Positions 19,992-31,489 of a stretch of 64,000 bases of DNA are shown piece after piece. Within the stretch, counting starts at the first letter, position 1, and each line of letters starts with the position of its first letter. The stretch comes from Fragilaria crotonensis (taxonomy: Eukaryota; Bacillariophyta; Fragilariophyceae; Fragilariales; Fragilariaceae). The stretch covers positions 1-64,000 of the forward strand of contig JAKSYS010000051.1 in the NCBI GenBank assembly GCA_022925895.1, written 5' to 3'. Below the pieces are notes generated by a model that made no database searches, was not told the DNA's origin, and worked only from the letters and a program-made list of their open reading frames with translations. The translations under genes were made by a program, and so were the position numbers.

Positions 19992-22900
19992 ATGAGTTCT
20001 TCCAGTCCTTCTGCCCCAAGGACACCGAGGGCAGGAATTTCTTCGGAAACCCTCCGCAAAGTGGCGAAAGGAGGGCGAGGAGCCGTCGACTTGGTGACGG
20101 GCAAAGCCAATGTCGAGTACTTCTTCGACCCGTCTCTCGTCATAGAAGAAGACAAGTATGGGGACACCTCCGCTGGTAGTAAGACTCCGTTTCGTAAGGA
20201 TCTGAATGCAGCTCTAGCTCTGGAAGCCATGGCGGATCCATTGTTGAACTCGAAGCATCTTTTCATGCCGTGCACAATCATCAAGACACTCGATGGCCCC
20301 GAAGGCACGGCGCCTACTCCTCGTCCGACACTGGTCAAGACCATGGATGGAGCGCTTCACAAGATCTCAGACGCTACCAAGCTCGTTCCGCTGGAGGATG
20401 ATGACTACATCGGCGTCGACGACGTCTTACACTTGTCTCACGTTACCGAAGCGAGTCTGTTGCATGCGCTCCGCTTGCGCTATCGACGCGATGACATTTA
20501 CACCAATGCCGGTCCGATTCTTATTTCAATTAATCCATACAAGAATGTCATGATCGGATCCGAGTCAATATACAGCGAGAAGCGCATGATGCAATATCGA
20601 TCCAACAAGCGAGATATGCCGCCTCATTTATTTCATGTCGCGGACCAGGCCTATTCTCATTTAATGGACAGCATGGACGTTGAACCCATGGATTCGGATG
20701 CCAGTCTTGTCGGCCGTCATGTCGAGGTGCGCAACCAAAGCATCATCATTTCGGGCGAGTCCGGTGCTGGCAAGACAGAGGCCACCAAGATTATCATGCA
20801 GTATTTGGCTCGAATCACGCAGAAAGCAGCGACGCCAAAGGCTGGAGGGAGTTCTTGTGCATTGTTGAGCCCGGATGGTCAACTCATTGCGGCCCTCGAA
20901 GACAAGGTTTTATCGTCGAATCCTCTTTTGGAAACGTTTGGAAATGCACGGACATTGCGCAATGACAACTCGTCCAGATTCGGAAAGTTTATCCATATCT
21001 ACTTTGATGTTGCGAGGGGTAAGATACAAGGCGCCAGCATCTCAAATTACCTGTTGGAAAAGACCAGAATTTGCACGCAAATCGATGGCGAACGCAACTA
21101 TCACGTTTTCTATCAACTTCTTGCGGGATGCTCTGAGGAACTCCTTACCGACTTTGGTCTTGCTCGAGGTATGACCTTTTGCCTACCTGGGTAACTCGAC
21201 CCATTCGCACCTGGATGTTGGTGGCCTTGTGGAGACGAGAGAGTGTCTGATGCGCTTGGGTCTGAGCCCAGCGCAACAGAATGGTGTATTTGGTATTGTC
21301 GCAGCTGTCTTGCATATCGGCAACATCAAGTTCGATGGTGGAGGGGAAACACCAACCACAGTCTCAACTCCAGAAATACTCCAGCAAGCGTGTAGACTCT
21401 TGGGTCTAGATGCAACTCGAGTCCAAGAGGCCATGGTGACCAAACTATTGACCATCAACGGCAAGACAATTCAGAAGCCGCAATCGGTGGAACAAGCCGA
21501 GGAAAAGCGGGGACGCTTTCGCCAAAATGACCTACTCATGCCTGTTCCTCTGGTTGGTGCAGAAAGTAAACGAAACTTTGCAGATACTACCGTCCAACGA
21601 CGTCACGGAAAAGACGGGCTTCATCGGTGTCTTGGATATCTATGGTTTTGAAGTCTTTGATACCAACGGCTTCGAACAGCTATTGATCAACTATTGCAAT
21701 GAAAAGTTGCAACGCCACTTTAACAGACACTTGTTTGAAGTGGAGCAAGATATGTATGCGTCGGAAGGGGTGGATTGGACGTATATCACATTCAACGACA
21801 ACCGTCCTTGCCTAGAGCTTTTGGAGGGTGCTTCAAACATTCCTGGCATCCTCAATATGTTGGATGATTCCTGGGGAGGAATGGGTCCGACTGCTGAGAA
21901 GGATGTCAAATTTGTTGCTCAACTGCATAAGCAGTATGGTACCTCCAAAGGCAGTAAGGACAGTACTGGTCATGAGTATTTCAAAACGCCCAAGTTTGGA
22001 ATCGACACTCAGTTTGTCGTATGTCACTATGCAGGCGATGTGAAGTATACAGCTTCTGGTTTTGTCGAAAAGAATATGGACACCTTATCAAATGAACTTA
22101 AGGAATTGGGCATCACATCCAGCAATGAGTTGGCCAATGCTATTTTTGGGAGCGCCGCAACAGACACAAGCAACCAGCGATCTTCGATTCGTGGCATTTC
22201 GGTCGGATCGCAGTTCCGGGCGTCACTGCAGTCACTTATGAACGATTTGGAGGCAACTCAACCGCACTACATTCGATGCATCAAACCCAATTTCAATAAG
22301 TCACCTTCATCTTTGGACGCTGGTGAAGTATTGAGACAATTGCGATACTCCGGAATGATGGAGGCGATTAGAATTCGTCGGGAAGGATATGCGATGCGCG
22401 AGAGCCATTCTTCTTTCTTCAACAGGTTCAGTGTTCTTCTGGATCCGAAAGACGTCAAAGAAGGGAAAGGAATCGGACAACTAGTGCAGGTCTTGTCCAA
22501 ACGCTTGAATGTCACAGATGCCGATTGGCAGATTGGACATTCCAAGATTTTCTTACGCCGGGAATTGGCGAATAAGTTAGAACGTCTCGCGAAGTTGAGG
22601 GTGCTCGCTGCAGGCCGAACATTGACGCGCTTTGGTCGCCGCGTGGCTCACAGAAGAGCAGCAGCTTTGTTGTCGACCTGGCTCAAGTTTCGCCTCTTTC
22701 TGATTCGCAAGCGCCGCCGTTATAATGCCGCCACCCTTTTGGCTGCGTGGTTTCGCTCGTACACGCAGCGACGCAGTTTTGTACTGATTCGTGAGAATAC
22801 TATCAAAGTGCAATCCCTACAGCGTCGGATTAGTGCGAAGGCTAGGGTGAGGAAGATTCGCGATCCTTTCGGAGACATGACTTATGATCAACTTAAGGAG

Positions 22901-25900
22901 CTGCTCAAATCAGAACGAGAGCGATTGGAGGGATTTGTGAGAGACAAAATGTTCCAAGCAGCTGCCAAGTTAGAAAAGAGAGTCGAAAGCATCAGTGCGG
23001 CTGTCGAAGCCAAGAGGCCAATGACCAGGCGGTTGTTGGACGAAATGATATCTGAAGTCGAGCTTCAGTTGGAAGATGCGGTCATGCGAAAATCTTACGA
23101 AGAATGCGGTCCCCTGCAGACTCAGCTTAACGAGTTGACTTCGAAGCGCGCTGACCTTCCAACCATGGAGGAGCTTGAGAAGGCTGTGAAGGATGAGGAA
23201 GCTATGGTTGCTGCGGCCATCGCGAAGCGCGACTTTGCACGCGCTGCGGAAGGGCAAGAGCGAATCGCCGTGGCGAAGAAGAAAATGGAAGACGCCATTG
23301 CAGCTGAAGCAGCCATTGCGGCCGAAAAGGATGCAACAGAAGGTGCCCTTTCCCTTGGAGAAAGCAGTCGCTTTACTTGTCGAGCAGAACTTGAGGAGGA
23401 AATCAATTCTATCAATCTTGACATCGACGCAGCGATTGATGGCAAAGATTTCACACGAGCATCGACTCTTCAAGGCAAACTGGACGAACTAGAGAAGCTT
23501 CGCCCATTCTTTCCAACTCTTGAAGAACTTGAATCAGACCTCGCAGAAGCTAGAAAGAACCAGGACGACGCTATAGCGAGAAAGGACTTTGCACTGGCTG
23601 AGAAGTTGAACGCTACCGTGGATAAATTGGAGGAAAAGGTCAAGATCGAAAAGGAACGCTCACCGCAATCTGCTGCGGAGGAGGATGGGATCTCCGGTCC
23701 AGTCAGCATTAAGACTCCCGATGGAGAGGAGAAGGTCTTCGAATCTAGGACCGAGCTTGACGAGGCTATTAAGGAATACGGCAACCAAGTGTCGAAGAGT
23801 GTTTCTGCGAAAGAGTTTAAGAAAGCCCAGACGTTGCAATCATTCGTTGACGAGCTTGAGGCGTTGAAGCCTCGACTCCCATCCCTCCAGGAGCTCATTG
23901 CAGAATTGAAAACGGTCAAGGCTGAAATGGATACGGCCATCGCCAAGAAGAATTTCACTGACGCCGAAGTTTTGCAGCACAAAGTCGATGCGCTTGAAGC
24001 ACGCGTTGAAAACGAGAAGAGCAAGATGCCGGCACCACCGCAAACACCAGCGAGGGCGACTGAAGCAGCATCGACCAGATCGGTATCGCTTATGTCTGTA
24101 ACGCCATCAGTGAGAGCTAGCTCCATAGTGGCAGTTGCCGGTGGGTACAAGACTCCTGGAAAGACTACTACGCTACCGCATCCTTCAGATGTCAATATTG
24201 GGAAGCAGCCAGCGAAACCGGTCGCCAAGCTCCGTCCGTTGAAGCCAGTCCTCACGACTGCTGACCAGACCATGGTAGAAGTGTGCAAACTCATGGCACT
24301 GAAGCGTTCTAGAGCAGCCCTTGTTCCTCGAGCAGACGGTGGCGTCGCCGGTATCATCACAGACAGCGACATTACTAGGCGCGTTGCATCGAAAAATCTT
24401 GACCCTGAAACCACTATGCTTGCGTCGGTTATGACTCCGAATCCAACATGTGTTGCCATTTCAGATTCCGCCAGCGACGCTTTGTCAATGATGATCGAAA
24501 ATCGCTACAGGCATCTTCCTGTTGTTGACGAACAGGGGCGCGTTTGTGGCTTGCTGGATATTGGGAAATGCCTTAATGATGCCATTACTAAGCTTGAGAA
24601 GAGGGAAGGGAAAAACACCAGCCCCTCGACTGGTGCGGTCCTGCAAATCACAAATCTGAAAGGCGGTGCTCACGCAGCCGCGTTGCAGGCCCTTCTTGGT
24701 CCATTGATGTCTAAGGCTCTGGGTGGTGCGAAATCACCTACACTTCGCAGCATTCTTGCCGGTAGGCCTGCAACAATAGTTCCACCGCACGCCACCGTTT
24801 TGGAGGCCACCCAGATAATGGCCGACCACCGCAAAGCTGCCTTGATCGTCATCGAAAATGTTCTCGTTGGCATCCTTTCATTCAAAGATATTGTAAGTCG
24901 AGTCATCGCCAAGGGACTCCCTATGGACTTGACGGTTGTGTCCGATGTCATGACTCCAAACCCCGAATCCTTGCTGCCTGATTCTACGGTACTAGACGCT
25001 TTGCAGTCTATGCACGATCACAACTTCCTGACGCTACCAGTGTGCGAGGCAAACGGACGTGTGGTGGGGTTGGTTGATGTCATGGATGTCATCTATGGAT
25101 GTGGAGGTTCGGAGGGCTGGCGATCTATCTTTGACGGCGCCATGGATTTCAGTGACGATTTGTCAGAGGTTAGTGGTGGAAGGAGTGTTGGCCAATTGAG
25201 CTACGGCGGGAGCGCTTCCGTGAAGAGCAAACCATCTGTTGCCGGAAAGACTGATAGATCAGTGGCGAAACTTCGTCCGAAGAAGCCCTTGATTTCATCG
25301 GATCAGGATAGTATCTTGTCAGTGACGCAAATGCTGGCGAATAAGAGAGGAGACGCTTCTTTGGTTGTGAACGCAGCTGGAGGGTTAGCAGGAATCATCA
25401 CCGACACCGATGTTACTAGGCGGGTTGTTGCCCAGAACCTGGATCCCAGTTGCAATTCTGTATCAAAGGTCATGACACCCAATCCCACGCTGGTTCACAT
25501 GAAGGACCTCGCTGTTGACGCACTTGGGATAATGGTCGAGAATCACTTCCGCCATCTCCCTGTCATTGACGAAAATGGGGCCGTCGTCGGTCTCCTCGAC
25601 ATTGCGAAATGTTTGTACGATGCGATAAGCAAGCTTGAGAAGGCACAAGAAAAAACAAGCAAGGCTGCGGAAGCTGCAGTCTTGCAAGCTGCTGGACTTC
25701 AAGGCGCGGATGGCAAACATGCAGCAGCGTTGCAGGTATTGCTTGGTCCGCTGATGATGCAAGCTTTCGGAGGCGAGAAATCACCCAAGCTTCGAACCTT
25801 GTTGGCGGGACGACCTGCTACTATCGTTAAACCATCGACTAGCCTACGCGAGGCTGGACAGTTGATGGCCGAGCGAAGGAAGGCATCTTTGGTTGTTGAT

Positions 25901-28817
25901 GAGGGTCGGTTGGTCGGTATATTCGGATTTAAGGACATGATGACGCGCGCTGTTGCGAAGGAGCTGGATTTAGACTTCACTCAGGTATTGCAAGTGATGA
26001 CACCGAACCCCGAGGCAGTCTCCCCTGAGATGAACGTTCTTGACGCTCTTCAAACAATGCATGACAACAAATTCCTCACACTGCCCGTTTGTGAGGACAA
26101 TGGTTCCGTGGTGGGTCTTGTCGATGTCATGGACCTTATTAATGGCTGTGGTGGTGCTGAAGGTTGGCGTTCCATCTTCAGCAACACTATGGATCTCGAC
26201 GACGACTCGGATTGCGCGTCTGTAGATAGCGGCTCGCGATCAGTTGCATCGCGGGCATCCGTTTCGAAGAAGGCAGAACGTCCCGTTGCGAAGCTACGCC
26301 CGAAGAAGCCTATGCTTTCCAGTCAAGACGACAGCATTCTTGCAGTGACTCAAATGTTGGCGAACAAACGCGGCGATGCCTCGATAGTTGTGGATTTGTC
26401 TGGTAGTTTAGTGGGTATCATTACCGACACAGATATCACTCGGCGGGTCGTTGCTCAGCGTGTTGCAGCCAGCTCGACTCCAATCGCAATGGTTATGACA
26501 CCGAATCCAACATGCGTCAATATGAAGGATTCTGCTATGGCCGCATTGGCGACTATGGTGGAGAACCACTTTCGCCACCTTCCTGTTGTCGACGATAAGG
26601 GCGCAATTGTTGGCCTTCTCGATATTGCCAAGTGCCTTAATGACGCCATTGATAAACTCGAAAAGACAAAGGACAAGAGTACTGAGGCGGCCGTGGAAGC
26701 TGTCAAGCAAGCTGCGGGACTTCAAGGTGTAGAAGGTGCGCAGGCAGCAGCGCTGCAGGCGTTGCTTGGGCCGTTGATGACGCAAGCCTTTGGAGGGGGA
26801 AAAGCTCCGAAACTTCGAGAGATCCTTGCCGGAAGGCCAGCGACCATCGTGGAGCCATCTACAAGCATACGAGATGCAGGATTGCTTATGGCAGAACGAA
26901 GGAAGGCTGCGCTAGTGGTTGAGGATCACGTACTCGTGGGAATCTTTGGATTCAAGGATATGATGACTAGGGCTGTGGCAAAGGAGCTGGATTTGGACTA
27001 TGTCGACGTCTCGCAAGTGATGACGCCTAATCCAGAAGCGGTTTCGCCTGAAATAACCGTTCTCGAGGCCCTTCAGATAATGCACGACCAGAAGTTTTTG
27101 ACGCTGCCTGTCTGTGAAGCGAGTGGGACTGTCATCGGCCTCGTTGATGTGATGGATGTTATCCATGGCTGCGGCGGTGCCGAAGGATGGAGGTCAGTGT
27201 TCAGCACTGTGATGGAAATGGATGATGATGGATCCGATGACCAATCCGTGCATAGTCGTGACAGTCGCAAGACGTCGTCGGCACTTGCCCTCTCACCGTC
27301 AAAGAAGAGGCTGGACGAGCGACCAGTTTCGAAGCTTCGTCCAAAGAAGCCGTTCTTGATAAACAAGATCGAGTCGGTACGATCGCTGGCGAAAGAGCTG
27401 GCGGCTATCCGCGGCACTGCCGCAGTGATTATCGACGATAGTGCATCTATGGTTGGAATCATCACAGACACGGATGTAACACGACGCGTCGCCGCAAAGC
27501 GTTTGGACCCTTCTTCAACCTTGCTCTCCGCCGTCATGACACCCAATCCAACCTGTGTGGCTATGTCCGATTCTGCAATGGATGCACTCGCTATGATGAT
27601 CGAGAACCGATACCGGCATTTGCCGGTAGTGGATGACGTAGGTGCTATATGTGGTGTTCTAGACATCGGCAAGTGTCTCCATGACGCTATCAGCAAGCTG
27701 GAACACAAGCAAGAGAAGTCCAAGAAGATGGCTAGTGATGCGTTATTGAGCACTTTTCAAGGTGCCGGGGGCGCACAAGCTGCGGCTCTTCAGGCCTTGC
27801 TCGGTCCACTCATGGTCCAGGCAGTTGGCGAAACAACATCGCCGACGCTGCGCAGTGTCCTTGCCGGCAAGCCTTCGACAATAGTTTCTATTGATGATAC
27901 TGTGCAATTTGCGGCTGAGAGGATGGGGGACAGTAGGAAGGCTGCTCTTATCGTCGACGGAAAGGACTTAGTGGGCGTTCTCTCATTTAAGGATGTCATG
28001 ACCCGCGTGATTGCTAAGGACTTGCCTCTTGATTCGACCTTGGTCTCAAGTGTCATGACGCCAAATCCTGAATCACTTCTGCCAGACCAAACAGTGCTGG
28101 AAGCCCTTCAAGTAATGCACGATCAACACTTTCTCACGTTGCCTGTGTGCGAAGCAGACGGCCGCGTCGTGGGCCTCGTTGACGTGATGGACGTAATCTA
28201 CGGCTGTGGAGGAGCCGAAGGCTGGAGGTCAATTTTCGACAGTGCCATAGATCTCGATGATGCATCTGTGTCCGCGGCAAGTGAGCAGAGGGACAACGTA
28301 GGTCCACTCGCGCTGGCAATTTCACCTCCTAACGCTCGACGCAGTCCATCCAATATTTTGACGGAAGCCTCTTTTGCCCAACGTGCCACGTGACATTGAT
28401 ATTGGTGAAAATGATTCCTTCAACGACTTTGGAGGCGCATCGATAGACTTTTCGGAACGTGGCGGAGTTGTGTTCAAGGTGACTGATCCTTCGGGGCGAA
28501 CGCACCGCATTCGATGCGCACCACGTCGCAAGAAATTGCTAGACAATCTCCTTCCCAAAATTGGTAGGGACACAGATCCGACGAAATTGACGATTCAGTT
28601 TATTGATGACGAGGGGGACGCCGTCTTGATTACAAATGACGAAGACTTGATGGATGCGACTGATTTGGCTCTGAAAGCAGGTAACCAGGTTGTGAAGCTG
28701 ACTGTGAGTATGATAAAAGAAGCCAATGCAATGGCGAATCCTGCGATGTTGGGAGCCCTTGGGGTCGGAGCGATAGTGTTGTCACTCGCCTTGATGGCGT
28801 TTGGTAGACCCCGTTGA
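19992..28817 (+). CDS. Class XXIX myosin with 16 CBS domains, PB1 domain and membrane tail
   Basis: Actin-based motor of about 2,940 residues. Head: P-loop GESGAGKT near residue 257, switch I NDNSSRFGKF, switch II LDIYGFE. Neck: three or four IQ-like motifs (nt 22590-22860). Then six UVR-like helical repeats (nt 22890-24020), four long repeats each holding four CBS domains (nt 24226-28255), a PB1-like domain (VFKVTDPSGRTHRIRC...FIDDEGDAVLITNDEDL) and a final hydrophobic helix ending GRPR. This order matches the stramenopile-only class XXIX myosins. CBS pairs usually bind adenosine nucleotides, PB1 mediates dimerisation, and the tail anchor suggests membrane cargo. No introns are seen. The frame slips by one base at TTTT (21177-21180), GGGG (21509-21512) and TTTT (28372-28375). 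Dropping one base at each gives a continuous conserved protein, so I treat it as one gene. Confidence 0.92.
24226..28255 (+). repeat. Four ~1.03-kb coding repeats, each with four CBS domains
   Basis: Repeats begin at AKLRPxKP near 24226, 25264, 26281 and 27325. Each unit contains two VMTPNP motifs (eight in all), one GIITDTDxTRRV block, LLGPLM, GRPATIV and GLVDVMDxIxGCGGxEGWRS. Each CBS pair folds as a Bateman module, so the array has eight modules. The units differ at many third positions, so the amplification is old. Units 2 and 3 are the most alike (AKELDLDF, MMTRAV). Confidence 0.9.
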
Positions 28818-29040
28818 TGAGGGATTCTATTCTCAGTTTGCGAACCCACCAAGGAATGACTATTTGTAGAGCAAGAATTTTGACTTCTAGACTCAATCGA
28901 TGCTTTCTAGATGGGTGCATTATTCCGACACCACATTCCGCTTGAACCAACCATCCTGCTTGTTTGTTAAGGTGTGGTTTGGCAGGTTTCGATTTATTCG
29001 TCGTGAGATCGCGGAGCTTTACGCGCTAAAGAATAGAGCA

Positions 29041-29652
29041 TCAATCTCGTTCCACCTTCTCTCGTATTTTATCAGCTGCCCCCTTCACTCCAGCTAGTGT
29101 GCTCACGCCAATGTAGGTGTAGAAAATGACCTCACCAACTTTGGTAACAGGGCTTTTGGATTTGACTGTCCATTTGTTGCCGTCATTCCATCGAATGCCA
29201 TCGACATCTTCATACCCCAATGAAGTCACTGCGCTATTGGCAGGTTCCCATACACCTTCATGAATGCCATCTCCAACTGAAATGGTGCCATCGTCGAGTA
29301 TTCGGCCATCAAAGGCACCTCTGCGCGACCCAAACTCCTTTGCTTCTTGGAAGGAGCACCCATGTTTGATGGGATCATCCTTGGAACCTACATCTGTTCC
29401 ACTGTAGTGAAACACTCTCTTCACTCCATCGACACTAATATGTCGCAAGCACAAGGGATGTAAGGGATCGTCGTAGTTTTTATTGTAGATACTGGGATCC
29501 AAGGCATGGCAAGGAAGCGAGCATGCCGCAACGACAAGTGACACAGCTGTTACTTGCTGGTGGAGCTTTTGCACAACTCGACCCCATGAGGGATTCCATG
29601 CCTCGATGCATACCAAGCATGACGCAACGATGAGCATACGCAGCATCATCAT
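29041..29652 (-). CDS. Probable thylakoid-lumen protein, family unknown
   Basis: 203 residues. The N-terminus has three targeting layers. First is an ER signal peptide (MMMLRMLIVASCLVCIEA) ending before Trp, an accepted +1 residue for diatom plastid import. Next is a short basic transit stretch (NPSWGRVVQKLHQQ). Last is a second hydrophobic segment ending CHA before LDP, typical of a lumenal signal. The mature part has DPLHPLCLRHI, GVWEPANSAVTSLGYEDVDG and RWNDGNKW, spacing typical of conserved algal plastid proteins of unknown function. Transcribed toward the myosin gene (convergent, 224 bp apart). A short hydrophobic stretch near the C-terminus (VIFYTYIGVSTLAGV) could be a membrane helix, in which case the protein may sit in rather than inside the thylakoid. 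Confidence 0.7.
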   Translation of the reverse strand: MMMLRMLIVASCLVCIEAWNPSWGRVVQKLHQQVTAVSLVVAACSLPCHALDPSIYNKNYDDPLHPLCLRHISVDGVKRVFHYSGTDVGSKDDPIKHGCSFQEAKEFGSRRGAFDGRILDDGTISVGDGIHEGVWEPANSAVTSLGYEDVDGIRWNDGNKWTVKSKSPVTKVGEVIFYTYIGVSTLAGVKGAADKIREKVERD

Positions 29653-30186
29653 CGTCTGTTATTCGTGTTGGAATTTATGGCATGCCAGGCTCTACCTACT
29701 TGTACCTGGTAGCAGAAGAGGGCGGAGCGCCACATCGCCACATCAGTCGTCTCAGCCATCGTTAAAATGAACGAGTGGGTTCCTCAGCAACTGATCGGAG
29801 TACCAGGTACCAGGTACGGTAGTATGATACATACAACATGATACAGGATAGAGGACGCGCTACTTGTACTCCCGAAAGAAATGTATGTATGGCATACGGC
29901 ATACAGTCCCCAGTTCCAAGATATACAGTAGGTATGTCATAGTATACCCATACACCCATACACCCATACACCCATACACTACTAATTCATATAGTACTCC
30001 AGTACGTTTTTCGAATGATGAAAATTGCGTTAATCCACACAGATTTGATCTGCCCTAACAACACACATGCCCCACTATCGACAACACATGAACGCCGTCC
30101 TTCGTCAACCCATCGCCCGCGGGGAGAACGGGGTCACAAGCCAGATGAGCTGGCGCTCATGGAAATTGGTCTCGCGTTCCCCACTA
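29653..30186. other. Intergenic with short tandem repeat
   Basis: No gene. Holds GTAC-rich palindromes at 29700-29940 and four tandem copies of a 10-bp unit (CCCATACACC) at about 29946-29983. Confidence 0.6.
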
Positions 30187-31489
30187 CTAGGTTGGCCAAC
30201 ACTCGTAACTCGACTTGCCAATCAGTGTACGCAAGTCCACAGTCACCTGGGGAAAGCGACCAGGCCAGTTGCAAGCCACACAGGGATCGTTCGTCTGGGC
30301 ACAACCTTTAATGCACGTGGCAAAACGTTGGGCCTTTTGAGCGATGATTTGATCCCAAACTGGAAGAACAATTTTGTCGGGGATTATGTGTCGGACTTTA
30401 TCAAGCACTTGATCCAGCTTGTGAAATCCAGAGTCCAAGAGTCGATCGACACTTCGGACGGCGTCGCTTTGATTGCTCTTGTCTAGCTTGTACCATTGCA
30501 TGTCATTATGCTGATTGATGCTCGACATCAAAACAGTGGTACTGTTACCCATGGCCTTTCTGGCTTGTAAAATCTTGGTAGCGCAATCGTCGAAATCAAT
30601 ATTTGGCCTTTCAGCTCGCCAATGGATCACATCAAAGTCCGAAGTGTTGGAGATTCCCATCAACTGAAGCAGATAGTCCACGATATCGTAGTGCTGGCGT
30701 TCGAAAGCAAAGTGCTTGGCGAGTATGAACCCAGTTTTATTTAGGTAGTCCTGTAACAACTTTCCACCAACAATTGTTCCACGAAAGCCACCTGGTCGAT
30801 AATAATTGATGTGTAGCACTGTCGTGCCATTGTTCTGTTGACGCGCCGTCGCCAGAAGAGGGGTCACGTCCTTGTTATACATGTTTGTCCAATTGGCGCA
30901 AGATCTCGCAACATCACTCGGTTTTTGTGGATTTTGAAAACACATGGGAACAATGACTGGGTTTTTCACTGCAAGCATGGCCTTGTAAACCTCGTAGGAT
31001 ACAATGTTTGGGTAAAACTTGCGGAGTTCACCAACATCGTAAACTTGATTCAATCGGACCGCGTAATCGTCGCATGCTCGTAAGTATCCATTCTTTATGC
31101 AAGGCTCCACCACAGTGGCGTTAAGCTGCTTGGCAACCAAGAGGATTTCTGCTAAGGAGGTCCTCCAGGCTGCCATTCCCTCCGAGAATCGATGAACGTA
31201 AATCCAAAGAGACGGATCTTTGGGCTGCTCGTAAGGTAAAGTTGCACTGGCTCGAACATCTGCTGGTAATGATTGGTGTTCAGGTGGCACATTGAGCGTT
31301 GAATTCTCCACTCGTGAAGAGTGAAACTCGGATACGTATAGAATCGTGCCCTACGTCGTCAGAAATTGATATCGATACCTTCCGAACCGAGTTGGTTTCG
31401 TTCGTCAAGTCAAGCCTCATGACCAAGAAAGCACCTGCCGCGAAAACGAAGGCTATCAAGAGCAGTGTTTTCTTCGTTGAAGTGCTCAT
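30187..31489 (-). CDS. Fucosyltransferase-like type II membrane protein, array copy 1
   Basis: First of a ten-member minus-strand array. N-terminus MSTSTKKTLLLIAFVFAAGA is a short cytosolic tail and one membrane helix (signal anchor), followed by a stem and a lumenal domain. The domain begins EGMAAWRTSLAEI, then LNATVVEPCI (like the LNRTL strand of GDP-fucose-binding GT-B enzymes), has DFDVIHWRAE (comparable to the HxR nucleotide-sugar motif), LPVWDQIIAQKA and a Cys-rich GNF-like C-terminus ending SSYECWPT. A Golgi glycosyltransferase role is inferred. The anchor (31489-31280) and catalytic part (31311-30187) are in different frames, with the switch in the stem. Copy 3 has an intron at the same place, so splicing or a small frame break could explain it. 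Confidence 0.7.

Noticed and set aside
21177-28375. Programmed +1 frameshifting in the myosin
   Set aside because: The three sites share no sequence beyond being 4-base homopolymers. Length errors or lesions are simpler.
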